Part shown: positions 13,155-24,658 of the stretch, one piece after another | How positions within the stretch are numbered: the stretch's first letter is position 1 | Layout of the letters: the number at the start of each line of letters is the position of its first letter | Assembly: GCF_000264905.1 (NCBI RefSeq) | Contig: NW_006763136.1 | Span: 968,228 to 1,032,227, forward strand | Length of the DNA stretch: 64,000 nt | Source: Stereum hirsutum FP-91666 SS1 | Taxonomy: Eukaryota > Basidiomycota > Agaricomycetes > Russulales > Stereaceae | Direction of reading: 5' to 3' | Program-made: the position numbers and the translations under genes | Notes under the pieces: model-generated | The model's input: the letters and a program-made list of their open reading frames with translations, nothing else | What the model was told of the DNA's origin: nothing | Databases searched by the model: none

Positions 13155-13692
13155 ATCATCCTCTTCCGCCACAGTGCGCCACCCTCTCCAAAGTCATAAC
13201 ATCGGTGTAGCTGTCCTAGGCCATTTTAATGTGATAACTCCGACAATATCAGACTGCATACTCTGTTGCTAGTTTCTAGTGGTCTTTGTTCACTATTGCC
13301 CGATGGAAGCGGTTGATGCGCTTACTTCAGACGGAAGGCGTCCTGTAACTCACGCCGTAATCCAGAGCCTATATCCCAATTCCAAGTGGGGTTTGTATGT
13401 TCACAGTACTGAGCGTACTCTTAACTTGAAGAGTTTCAGCCGATGCTAACACTGATCTGGTCTCTGGCGAGGAAGTCGGAAGGATCTTCTGGACGTCAGA
13501 GCTGGGCACTCAGTAGGGAAAATCCCTGGAGGGCGACAACCCCGGACGAGTCATTTCCATTACTGACCATGATCATGAGCACATGCGTGCTAATGGGGCA
13601 AGGCTGCATGTGTAAATACTGGACTCCAAAAACGAGTCAACACGCTAGAGGATTCCCCGCATTCCCAGTGCACGACGACCGGTAACTTCACC
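13155..13692. other. intergenic, no gene seen
   Basis: This 538-base interval should hold the 3' UTR of the hypothetical gene and the promoter of the GNAT gene. Only a short unsupported frame (13443-13685) is open. Confidence 0.4.
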
Positions 13693-14532
13693 ATGTCCTC
13701 AAAGCCACTGTACACGAATTCCTACAGCGAGCCTGCCCCGGAGGACCTCAGCAACTGCTATGGTCCCGACCCGTATGACCTCAACTTCATATGGCCCATC
13801 GACTTCTCACTCCTCGAATCTGAACGTGTGAAGCTCGTCCCGTTCATCCCTCGTCTTCATGCACAAATCTACGTCGACCACGCAGCCTCTTCTCCGGATA
13901 TGAGTCGGTGGCTGCCTTTCGATCTTTCTAAACTCGAAGACGTGCTGTCGTTCGTCGAGTCCTTCATACGCAGAAGTCCGAGCTGCATCGCGTTTGCAGT
14001 GATGGACAAGGGGAGCGATGGGAAGGATGTGGAGGGGAAGATGGCGGGTGTGATCGCGTTGATTAAGAGCGACAAGAATTTGGTGACGGAGTTGGGATGG
14101 GTAGTGACGTTCCCCGAGTATCAACGCAGTAAGTGATGCTTCTATGCAAAGCATCTCATGATTTGTCTGGGAAAGGACTCATCGTGATTCCAAGCTTATG
14201 TGACGGGCAACGCGATCGGAATCCTGCTGAGATTCTGCCTCGAACTTCCGTCAAAGACGAAAGGCGCGCTGGGACTTCGGAGAGTGCAGTGGACAGCAAA
14301 TCCACTGAACCTCAAGAGTATAGCCGCCGCAAAAAGGATGGGTATGAAGGAGGAAGGGACGCACAGATGGGTATTCGTGTTGGCGGAGGGTAAAGAAGGC
14401 CATGCGACGAGAGAGGGAGACCCGAAGCAGAGTCGGCTTGGTCGAGGAAGCACGATGTTAGCAATGTGTTGCGATGACTGGGAGAATGGAGGAAGGGAGT
14501 TCGTACAGAAGATGATCGACCTCAGGCGGTGA
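13693..14532 (+). CDS. GNAT-family N-acetyltransferase
   Basis: Two exons separated by a 66-base intron (14129-14194, GTAAGT...CCAAG). The spliced protein has about 258 residues. It shows the RimJ/RimL-type arrangement: an N-terminal strand LESERVKLVPFIPRLHAQIY, the segment MAGVIALIKSDKNLVTELGW (the strand 4 region), then YQRTYVTGNAIGILLRFCLE across the splice (acetyl-CoA loop and helix), LRRVQWTANPLNLKSIAAAK and GMKEEGTHRWVFVL. These are the hallmarks of Acetyltransf_3 proteins, where N-L-K-S-I-A-A-A corresponds to the common NxxSxxAAxR motif. The catalysed reaction is acetyl transfer from acetyl-CoA to an amine or N-terminus; the substrate is unknown. Start ATG 13693 is the first Met in the open frame. 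Confidence 0.85.
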
Positions 14533-14712
14533 AGTGTACCGTGATGATGTATGTAGAAGCCTGAGGTTGGCCGGTTGGTTGAAAGTTGCCCAGTGTTGGG
14601 GCCACATGTGGCACCGCAGTGACACGCTGAGTTTGAATATCTACACCCGCGCTGACCATGTTTTAGGCCTCTTGCGCGTCCTGCAACTGATCTCCCACCA
14701 TATTCTTTCCAA

Positions 14713-15924
14713 TTGGTGTATCTTCTTTCGCCTCTTCATCTTGTCGTATACTGTCCACTGAGAGTAACAGGGCTATTTGTTGTACTCTTCAAGCATGGCA
14801 TCCCAATTCTTGAGCTGGAATATCCAGCCAGTCGAACACCCCACCCTTTCTATGTGGTTGCCTATGTGCTCTCGACGACACCCCACCTCTTCTGGAATCG
14901 CTTGAACTCAATGTTCCTTGTGATTCAGACCCGACTATCGCCTACTATCTCACGCCATCTTGCTTTAGGACCTCTAGGATGTCGACTGCGCCATTGAGGG
15001 ATATTGTCCTCGCTAATTTCACCATTCCTTGGTCATTCATTCCTACGGCCAATCTCACCCGTTTATCCATCGTCTTGACGGCTAATCACACTGCTCATGG
15101 TATGCCGAAGAAGATCACAGAGCTCGTTGGACGACTCCAATGCATGTCAAACCTCGAATCATTGATCCTGACCAACGCCGTGCGCATCCGAGCACCAACT
15201 TCCCTGCCGACACACGACCAACTCATGTCTCTCCCCTCGCTTCGTTCTTTGAAATTGCGAGGTCGTGCCATTGACTGCGGTTGCTTGCCCGCGTTTTTCA
15301 TCATCCATCCGACCACCAACTGCGACCTGGGGTTTTCTGTTCTTGATCAACGCGATGTCCAGGCGCTGCAGCTTCCTTATTTTGATGCTCCCGACCATGC
15401 GTCCGCACTCCGAAGCCGAGCCTCAAACCTTGGTGATCTGGAAATTTCGTTTCCGATGTCAAGGGAACTCATAGTGTCTTCAATTCATTCCTCGACGAAG
15501 CTCGTTGTGTCCATCTGCATAGTTCAGGACACTCCTTCGTTCCGCGATAGGTGCTTCTCACTCCTTCCCTTTGTGCATCAATTGGCACACTCTGTTCAGG
15601 AAGTTCATCGCTCTGGAGTCTGTCCGATATACAGGAACGGGCCATTCATTCTTCACGGCTCTAGCTACTCTATGCCCCACACTTAATTCTGCCTTTCTGA
15701 ATATAACCTACTCCCTTCCTGAGCCATTCTTTCCGAAAATGAAACGCCTCATCATCTACTGCCCGAATTTGCCGATCAAGTCGCTTTTGAATTACATATC
15801 TGTGAAGCGTGAGCGAGGCTATACTTTGCCTTATTTAGTTCTCTATGTAAACACTATACCAGATCTCCAGTTCGAGGCCTTGAAAAACCTTGTCAATGTA
15901 CTTATGGTATTCAATTTCGGATAG
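14713..15924 (+). pseudogene. relic of an F-box/leucine-rich protein gene
   Basis: Three overlapping frames each carry parts of what looks like the C-terminal leucine-rich region of an agaricomycete F-box protein. Frame A has HGIPILELEYPASRTPHPFY (about 14790-14850). Frame B is open from 14814 and has DDTPPLLESLELNVPCDS through LVVSICIVQDTPSFRDRC (to about 15560). Frame C has FIALESVRYTGTGHSFFTA and FPKMKRLIIYCPNLPIKSLL (15571-15924). Switching frame near 14860 and near 15570 restores a smooth leucine-rich pattern, and no splice sites bridge these points. No F-box is found upstream. It is best read as a truncated, frameshifted relic; sequencing error is the alternative for each shift. Confidence 0.6.
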
Positions 15925-16080
15925 TTTCTTATATATACATTTGGGAGGGAGGTTCTGATCATCCAGGAAAACCACCACAATTGTATTCTTACTCTGACTT
16001 TCCATCAACCGTCTGAGTATCAGGTTGAGAGCTGTTGAGAGCCACCACGGGCCACGCCACACGGAGAAGAGAGTAACAAG

Positions 16081-16100
16081 AGATTAGATTAGATTAGATT
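16081..16100. repeat. (AGATT)4 microsatellite
   Basis: Four perfect tandem copies of AGATT, directly followed by a partial copy. Confidence 0.9.
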
Positions 16101-16429
16101 TCGTCATTTCAGATCAGCCGCCCTGTGTTCAACTAAACTTCGACAGCTTTGAATAATCGCCATACCATGGATATCTCATGCTGTCCTTGTCCGCCCTTAC
16201 GGTCTGAAGACGTTGGTATATTCAGCTGTACTCTTTCCTTCGTTCTTTCAGATCGCTGTATTATAGTGCTATTCAGCCCGAGTCAGTCAGGATAAGGTCG
16301 CATTTTCCGTGATAAACACATCTTCCCACCGAGGGTCGACTCGGGAGTTATCAGAGTTAGGTGCTATCTCAAGACGATGAGAGCATATGTTATCATTATG
16401 TTTAGCACGGGACCCATACCTTCTGCTCT

Positions 16430-16437
16430 CTTATAAC
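16430..16437 (+). promoter_or_regulatory. TATA-like element CTTATAAC before M20 gene 1
   Basis: CTTATAAC lies 46 bases before the ATG at 16484. The identical octamer stands 42 bases before the ATG of the neighbouring paralog (19513-19520), which supports a core promoter role. Confidence 0.5.
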
Positions 16438-16483
16438 TCCCTACGGCTACCCCGACTTCGCCTGTCATTCAGCGACTGGTACT

Positions 16484-19075
16484 ATGGCATTGATGCCGTC
16501 CCTCGATGAAAAATCTGGCAAGACCGAGCTTCTCCCATCTTCTTCGTCTAACTCACCTCCTCCGAATTTCGAGGGGAAAAGGTCGAAGTGGAACTACCTT
16601 GCTTTCGCTGTCCTTGGGTCTCTTGCCCTTGTCCAGACCGCAAATCAAGCAGGCTTGTCGGATACTCTCCTTGCCACGATCGGATCATTCAGGACGGAGG
16701 CATCAAGAGCGGAACTTTGTCCGCAGGAGGGAGCTCTGTATCCCCACAAGGAGTATGCGCTGTTCCAGACGTTGACGGATAGTTATGGGACAGAAGAGTT
16801 CAAGGCAAGGGCCATAGATTGGGTGAGTTCTTTGCGTTAGTTTTGCTGTACCAGGGGCGGTTCTGAGAGTTGTGCATTGGCGCTACAGATTGCGGGGGCA
16901 ATTCAGGTTGAGTGAGTAGTGTTCGTTGATTGGCAAGGAGTATGAAGAATATTAACGACTGAAGATGAATTAGAACTGAGTCCTATGATGCAATGGGTGA
17001 GGTTGGCGAGGATCCTCGATGGGACAAGTTCGCCGACTTCCATGATTACTTGGCAAAGGCGTTTCCCTTGACGCAAGTATTATTTATCGCAATACGCAGC
17101 TCGACATTCATCACTCGCTTTTTTCTTACTACAGACACGCTACCGCGAAGCTCACGAAAGTCCATACTTATGGCTTGGTCTATCATTGGCAAGGCTCCGA
17201 CAGTTCGTTGAAGCCGGCGCTGCTGACTGCTCACCAAGGTACGCCGAATCATTGTCTTTCGGGCCAGCATCAAGCTGAACTTGAACGTAGATGTCGTTCC
17301 TGTGCATCCCGATACGGTGGACGAATGGGTTCACCCGCCCTACTCTGGCTACTACGACGGTATGTGCCTCAATGTATTCTATCCGATCGTCTGAATGTTG
17401 AACGTACCCGCTGCAGGTGAATACGTCTGGGGTCGAGGATCCTTGGACGACAAGAGTGGTCTAGTGGGACTGTTGTGAGTTCATCTTTCCTGTCCTCTGA
17501 TGGTCCAGTATTTCCACTCATGTCTCGCAGGTCGTCCGCAGAAGTGCTTCTCGAGCACTCTTTTAGGCCTGTCCGAACAATCGTCTTTGCTTTCGGGTTT
17601 GACGAAGAATCGGGCCCTGTTCATGTCAGTCTTCGACCAAGTCTATGTCTGCTGTGCTCAACTAGCTCACTCTTCGTCCAGAGCGCTGGTCACCTTAATG
17701 ATTACTTGCTAGCCACATACGGCAAAGACGGATTTTCCATCCTTGTAGACGAAGGAGGTGTGTTCTTTTCACTCTAGCTCCACCCTGCTGGATACGTCTA
17801 ACGGCAAGCATGGTAGGAGGATGGGGTGAATCGTATGGGTCTGACATGGCTAGTGTCGGGATAGGAGAAAAGGGCTCTATCAGCGTAAAGTTGCAAGTCG
17901 CCTCGCCTGGGGGACACTCCAGCGTCCCACCTCCACACACTGTAAGAGATATTGCATTCCTCTTTATTTCCACACCACTAACATAGCATCATCCCCACTG
18001 AATATCAGAGCATCGGCATTCTCGCTGCCCTCCTTGTGACCTACGAAGACAATCCTTTCCCTGTTCAGCTTGCTCGCGACACGCCCATATACGAGACTGT
18101 TCAATGTCTCGCCATGCATTCAAAATCAATCGACTCAACTCTGCGTAAATTTATTAAGGAATCGACCACGAGCGATAAGGCGTTGAAGAAAGCGAGCGAG
18201 CTACTCGCTGAGAATATAAAGATGAAGAGCCTGATCAGCACCACGCAGGCAATCGATATCGTCAATGGTGGAGTAAAGAGTACGTCCTTCTCTCAATAAT
18301 GTTGTAAACGTAACTCCTCACGATCTCGCAGCGAATGCGTTGCCTGAGCAGGCCTACGCCATCGTCAACCATAGGGTCGCCACTGATAGGTACGCCTTCA
18401 CCTTCGTAATCATCAATCCCACATGCCATCCAGTTGACTGACCGTTCTGTATATATACAGCTCTATTGCAGCGACTCAGAAACGCGACACCGATCTTCTG
18501 ATACCCCTCGCCGAACGCTTCAACCTCTCGTTCACAGCATTCGGGTCTCTCGTTTCAGAAGCAGATGTCCCAGCCTACGGAAATCTCGCTCTAACTGGTG
18601 GAGGGATTGACCCCGCACCGGTTTCCCCTATCGATGCAGAGCCGTTCAAAGTGTTGAGTGGGTCCATTCGTGCAGCGTATAACACACATAGAGGCATCGA
18701 GGATGGGGGACCGAAGGACGAGCTCGTTGTGAGTCCCGGGATCACAACCGGGAATACTGGTGCGTTCAAAGTCTTTCTTAGTCACATCTTTCTGGAGCGC
18801 GAAGGCAAGGTGGCTTATGGTCAACAAAGATACAAGGCATTACTGGGGCTTGACGAGGCATATCTTCCGCTATGCGCATATGTATAACGGTAACGCCACG
18901 GCTGGAATACGCACCGGTGTACACACTACCAACGAAGGTACGCATCTGCTGCTGTATTGAACTCCTTAGATCGATTGACGGATTTGTCGTAGCCGTCCGT
19001 GCGGTCGACTTCGTTGAAAGCATTAGGTATTACACTGCGTTGATCATGAACTTGAACGAAGCGGCAGACCTCTAG
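16484..19075 (+). CDS. M20 carboxypeptidase S-like metallopeptidase, paralog 1
   Basis: Many short introns; the splice-joined protein is about 600 residues. The N-terminus has one hydrophobic signal anchor (WNYLAFAVLGSLALVQTA), as in yeast Cps1, a vacuolar type II membrane enzyme. The zinc-binding set of family M20 is complete: LLTAHQDVVPVHPDTVDEW (first His and Asp, joined across an intron at 17240-17289), GRGSLDDKSGL (bridging Asp), FGFDEESG (catalytic Glu pair), ILVDEGGG, EQAYAIVNHRVATDS in the dimerisation-domain return, and a final GVHTTNE His. Predicted role: release of C-terminal amino acids from peptides such as Gly-X in the vacuole. It is in tandem with a close paralog 490 bases downstream. 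ATG 16484 is the first in frame before the anchor. Confidence 0.9.
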
Positions 19076-19562
19076 AGAGCCTGCCTTTATGTACGCTATA
19101 TGAGATGTACTGTTCGCAAGGATCCACGGCTTTGCAACCGAACGTTTGGATGGCAATGCCACCACGAAGGTGGCGAGGCGCCAATGTGGCGCAACAGGGG
19201 CCTCGGAGCTCGGGGTGTGATCGGAGCTCGTTCCGCTTCCTCCGCTTCGAGTGTTGTTCACAATCCACTCGAGCCACATGGGCCATAAGTATTTTCCTCG
19301 CCTTTCCCAAGTCTTTCCTGGTCCATGAGCCTTGATCTCAACGCAGAATAGGACATGATTACTCTTAGCTTGAACAAAAGATTGGGTTACGCGCAAAAGG
19401 CTTAGTTAGACGCAATGCTCATAAGGCCGCAAGCGCTCGGCGCGTTGTGAATTCCATGTGAACATGGTGTGCTATGACTGTGCTATAGGCGCCTATCAGC
19501 CGTCTCACATAACTTATAACCTCGGTAGAATTACAGCTCTCGTTGACTTGATACCCGCCGCT
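19076..19562. other. spacer between tandem M20 genes
   Basis: No gene is seen in these 487 bases apart from short open frames in several phases. The region should contain the terminator of paralog 1 and the promoter of paralog 2. Confidence 0.5.
19513..19520 (+). promoter_or_regulatory. TATA-like element CTTATAAC before M20 gene 2
   Basis: The octamer is identical to the one before M20 gene 1 and stands at almost the same distance (42 bases) from the ATG at 19563. Confidence 0.5.
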
Positions 19563-22278
19563 ATGGTGCCAATGTTGAAACCAACGTCTGTCGACTCAAA
19601 GGACGAACTCTTGCCGTCCATCACGTCCATCACACTCTCCACAGGATCTGCTGAAGAGACACGGTCGACGAAGTGGAAGTACCTCGCCTGTACCGTTCTA
19701 GGTTCCTTGGCCTTGCTGCACATCCTTCGTGGCCTCAATTTATTGCCTCTGGACCCTCTGTTTTCGCGTTTCGACGCGGCACCAGCACTCTGCCCTCAGG
19801 AAGAAGCTTTATACCCCGTGAAGGAGAAGGCTGTGTTCCAGAGTTTAACAGAGATTTATGGGACGCAGGAGTTCAAGACGAGGGCTATTGATTGGGTGAA
19901 TACTTTTGCTCCTTTTACATGTGACTATCATCTGACAGTTTTCTGATTATAGTTGGGGGGCGCTGTTCGTGTCGAGTATGTTCATCCACGAGCCTGATTG
20001 AGTATTCACCTTGCGACGTGCATAACTAATATACCGTACATAGGACCGAATCTTACGATGTGATGGGTGACGTTGGCGAAGATCCTCGCTGGGACAAGTT
20101 CGCCAAGTTCCACGACTACCTGCTCGAGGCATTCCCATTGACGTCGGTGTTTCTTTGCATTTACTTGCACCGTTGCTCTGCTCCATCTCTGACAATTTTA
20201 TTCTCCTCTAGTCACGCAACTCTGAAACTCACGAAAGTCCATACCTATGGCCTTGTATTTAATTGGCAAGGTTCAGATGCTTCGTTGAAGCCAGCGCTTT
20301 ACACTGGACATCAAGGTTGGCCGGGTTCTTTTGTACATGTACATCACGACCAATATATAGTTGAAATCCCTTATATTCCTTCAGACGTCGTTCCTGTCGA
20401 TCCTGATACCGTCGATAAATGGGCACATCCACCATACTCTGGTTATTATGACGGTATATCCTTCCTCGATCGTTCTCTTGCTTCAAGTTAGTTGACCCCG
20501 TCGGAGCGCCTTCTAGGCGAACGGGTATGGGGTAGAGGCTCCCTGGACGATAAGTGTGGTGTTATTGGTCTCTTGTGATTGTTCCACCTATCAGGATATA
20601 TATCCATCAACAACTGACTAGATCTTTTCAGGTCTTCTGTCGAGTCTCTCCTGGAACACTCGTTCAAGCCCACGAGAACCGTTATTCTCGCGTTCGGCTT
20701 CGACGAAGAATCAGCACCTATTCGTGTGAGTAGTTCCTGTAACCTGTTCCTACATTTGTTCTCATTTACCGACGGCGTGGACTACTAAGAGTGCTAGCTA
20801 TATCAGAGACTATCTCCTCTCCACCTACGGCAAGTATGGGATCTCTATCCTCGTCGATGAAGGTGGTACGTGTCATCACTCACACACTGATCGACCTCGC
20901 CCATGATTGATCGTCTGGATACACTTGACAGGGGGTTTCGGAGAGCAATTTGGCTCTGTAATAGCTACCGTTGGAGTGGGAGAGAAGGGTATAATCAATC
21001 CTCGGTTAGTTCGCTCAGCAAAGTTCGATAGTTCCCTCATACCTTGAAATTGATCGTTAAATCAGGATCCAAGTCTCTTCTCCGGGTGGCCATTCTAGCG
21101 TCCCCCCGTCACACACAGTAATCCATCTATTATACTTGCAGTCATGCGCTCGCTAACGCAAGCTTCTAAGAGCATCGGAATGCTGGCGTCCCTTCTCGTG
21201 GCTTTTGAATCCAACCCCTTCCCAGTCCACCTCGCCCGCGGCACCCCGGTCTACTCGAACATCCAATGCATCGCCTCGCACGCACATTCTATGGATCCAA
21301 AGCTTCGCAAGCTCATCCTTTCGTCGGCCACATCAGACAAGGCCCTGCAGCAGGCGAGCGAGTTGTTGACAGAAGATGTAGTCATGAAGAGCCTGATTGG
21401 GACGACGCAGGCCATTGATATTATAAGTGGAGGTGTGAAGACAAATGCGCTTCCGGAGCAGGCTTACGCGATTGTGAATCATAGGATAGCCACTGACAGG
21501 TTTGTTTATTCACCGTGGTCACTTTCCCTCTGCTGTTATTATTATTCATAATTCTCCCCCTCGCACATAATCGACTAAGTTGACTTTTGCGTATCTGCCA
21601 CAGCTCCGTCGCGGCGCTCCAGAAACGAGACATAGACCTCCTCAAACCACTCGCCGAAGAGTTCAACCTCTCATTCACCGCATTCGGTACTCTTATTTCT
21701 GAGACCGATGTCCCCGCATATGGTACACTCACGCTTACTGGTGCTGGATTGGACCCTGCGCCGGTTTCGCCCTCCGACGAGGAACCATACAGGGTGTTGA
21801 GTGGGTCGATTAGGGCGGCTTATGATGTACATAGAGGTATAGGGACAGATGGTCTAGAGGACGACGGTTTTATCATCAGTCCAGGGATTGAGGGTGGTAA
21901 TAGTGGTGCGTCTTCCGGTTTCATGAATTTGCATATGGTGTAGTTGGTACTCATGGGGGTTTGTGGCCGGATGAGTAGATACGATGTGGTACTGGGATTT
22001 GACCAAACATATCTTCCGGTACTCCCATTGGAATTCAAGGAATACGTCAATTGTGGACCTTGGTATTCATACGGTCAACGAAGGTACGTCTAGGCCCATG
22101 TGGCCCAGCTTCATCGCCACGACAATGTTTCTAGTGCTCGGTTTGGGGAATTTATTCTGGGTTTCGTGCTGACTTGGTTTGTACTCTTGGGTTAGCCATA
22201 CCCGCGGAGGACTTCGTCGAGATCATCACGTTCTACACGACGTTGATATTGAACGTCAACGAAGCAACCGGGATGTAA
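19563..22278 (+). CDS. M20 carboxypeptidase S-like metallopeptidase, paralog 2
   Basis: Same architecture and intron positions as paralog 1: a cytosolic tail with KPTSVDSKDELLPS, a signal anchor (KWKYLACTVLGSLALLHIL), then ETESYDVMGDVGEDPRWDKF, the first metal motif TGHQDVVPVDPDTVDKWAHP (joined over an intron), GRGSLDDKCGVIGL, FGFDEES, ILVDEGGG, VSSPGGHSSVPPSHTSIGML and EQAYAIVNHRIATDS. The last His is in LGIHTVNE. All expected metal and catalytic residues are present, so the enzyme should be active. It ends convergently with the GT18 gene, 259 bases away. ATG 19563 is used because it fits the paralog; an in-frame ATG at 19458 would add a non-conserved extension. Confidence 0.9.
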
Positions 22279-22537
22279 ACGGACACTAAGGACATGACCC
22301 TCTCATTGCTGTAACATGTTGTGGTTGTCTAATACAACAAGAAATATATTGTGAAAGATCCTGTGGATAGCGTGGATATGTCGTGTGTTCGTAGTGTATA
22401 TCAGGCACATAAATGAAGCAGTCTGTAATCCACGACGTTCGTCAATGCGCCCAAAGCAATGACATCGATCAAAGCGCCGCTCACTCACCAAAAGTCCGAA
22501 AAACCATGATGCAGAAATAACGATATCAGACCAAAAT

Positions 22538-24658
22538 TCAACCCGACCCTTCATCATCGCCCAAACTCCACCACTCCTCCTCCCAATCCCTCTCCAAAAT
22601 ATCGGCCAACCTGTCCTGCACCGCCTTCAACTCCATCCGCGGTTCGATATATCGCCCTATGGGGTCATCCGCCGCGTCTTGGATGGCGGCTACGAAGCCT
22701 TCTTTGTCGTCTTTGCGGACGTTGTAGACGTAGGGTGGGTCGAGGTACTTGAGCATACTGTGTTGGCTTACCCACTTCCGACGGTTGTCGGGGTCATTTG
22801 CGTCCCACTGGAAGGAGGACGTAGGGTGAGTAAGTTGTGATTTGAATATGGAGGAGGAAGTGAGAGGTATGGGCGTACTTGAAGTATGGGATTAATGAAC
22901 GGTACGCCTAGACATAGAGCTTCATACGGTGTAGGAGATCTACAGGTCAAAAATCATCAACGACCCGAACGCGGACGCATGATGCTGGCCGCGAGAACAA
23001 ACCAACGTACGTATACGGCTGTCCAACTCCGATCAACACCTTCGAATGTGCTATCTCCTCCAAAAACTCATGCTGCGGCAACAGCCCTATATTTGTCAAG
23101 CCCTCCGGAAGCGTAACCTGCAGGCCCTTGTCCAGGTTCGGTTCGTTCGAAGCTCCCACAATGATATTGATGCCAGTTTCCTCTACAGCAGCCGTATAGA
23201 AATCGGCATCCCAGGCTTTTTCCGGGATGTTGGAGAAGTATTTGAGGCGTTTGGCCATCGCTTTATGGAGTGCGGTTGAAGGCGACGGAGAGAGTGAGTT
23301 GAGGCTAAGGTGATGTGAGAGGGAAGGAGGGTTTGCGTACCATATGCCTGATTCTTCCGTTCAGAGGGAGGGACAAAGGAATGGGCGAGACAAGAGAGCT
23401 GGACGGAGTAGCCGACGTGGGTGTTTATGCTCCAGGGGATGTCCATGTTGTAGGGTTCCGGGTTGAGAGTCCATTTCGGACCAAGAGGGTGGTCGATATG
23501 CGCCCAGAAGTGCCACTGAGAGATGGTATGAACCAGAACGGGAATTCAGAATCTGTACCATTCGAGAGGAAGGATGAAATATTCACTGACGCTGAATAAC
23601 TTTAGGGCCAGACTCGAATCAGTGGTCAAAATGGCGGTAAATTAAATAACAGAGTATGACGCAGTGATAAAGCGCACCTTCCATATCGGTATCCCATGGG
23701 GGTTGCGTTCAGACTGGACGCAACTCTCCTCATCTCTATAACATTCCCATACATCTGGTGGTTCAAGGAAAACAGCCTTGACTAGCCGAGGAAAGGTCTG
23801 GTACAACTGTACGGCCCGGTCGGTATTGAGCGAGTAGAGGATCGTGTAGTTCATGTTCTGCAGGGCTTGTATCTGTAAGGGGATACGTCTGTCAATGATA
23901 GGCGCCCGGGGACGCAGATCAGCGATCTCAAGCGCATACCGTAGATCGCGACCTGCAACGCGACGAGAATGAAAAACACGTTCAGAGATGCGCAAAACAA
24001 ACGCGTCGGAAGCGTGCCGTGGTCACTCACCACAAGTCTTCGCCACCCGTCCATCCTGCCAGTGCGCCACGGAAATGATACGAGCCCAGAATTACGACTG
24101 ATCACAACGTAGTTCTTCGTCTGCATTGGTTCAATGATGGGATTGAGCAGAAATCACGCACCCTTGTCCTGGTTCACGGCACAATCATCCTCCAAACACC
24201 TGAACAGATCCTTAATCATCCTATTATTCTCGCTCGCCCATGATTCGCTATTCTTCTCAGAAAGCGGGAATAAGGAGTCGCTAAGTCTGAAGTGTTTGGG
24301 CTTTGCTAACTCCAAAGGCTTGACCTCGCATTCCGGCGGTGCTCTTGCGGCTAAGTGCTCTTGCACCTTAGGAAGAACGGCGACTGGTGTAGGTTTCGGT
24401 GTGGCCTCGACGTACTCGTAGACCGTGACGGTGGTAGTGGGAAAGAATGATGGCGCGTCGAAGATGTGCAAGCTCCGGGGATGGATCCATTGACCGCCGG
24501 TCATAATGAGCAGGAATAAACTAATAACACAGCAGAGCAGCCATCGTCTCCGCCTTCCATAGAGCGTAGATGATTAGCAACATCCATCGACACCACCAAG
24601 AATAGTATGAATGGACTCACGAACGACGCACTCTCAATGGTGGAGGCCCCGACCGCAT
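22538..24658 (-). CDS. GT18 glycosyltransferase (MGAT5-like), type II membrane protein
   Basis: Start at ATG 24658; a short basic cytosolic tail (RSGPPPLRVRRS) is spliced to RRRWLLCCVISLFLLIMTGG, a signal anchor typical of Golgi glycosyltransferases. The C-terminal half has the GT-B donor-site region expected for family GT18: FYTAAVEETGINIIVGASNE, LPEGLTNIGLLPQHEFLEEI, then SPTPYEALCLGVPFINPILQ, which corresponds to the sugar-nucleotide loop of MGAT5 proteins. It ends DWEEEWWSLGDDEGSG. MGAT5 makes the beta-1,6-GlcNAc branch on N-glycans in animals; fungal GT18 members have no established acceptor, so only GlcNAc transfer or related Golgi activity is inferred. About seven exons. Next to, and convergent with, M20 paralog 2. 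Confidence 0.8.

Larger units (their letters stand above)
15925..16483. other. intergenic upstream of the first M20 gene
   Basis: No gene is seen in this 559-base interval. It contains the AGATT pentanucleotide repeat at 16081-16100 and, close to the next gene, a TATA-like element. Confidence 0.5.
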
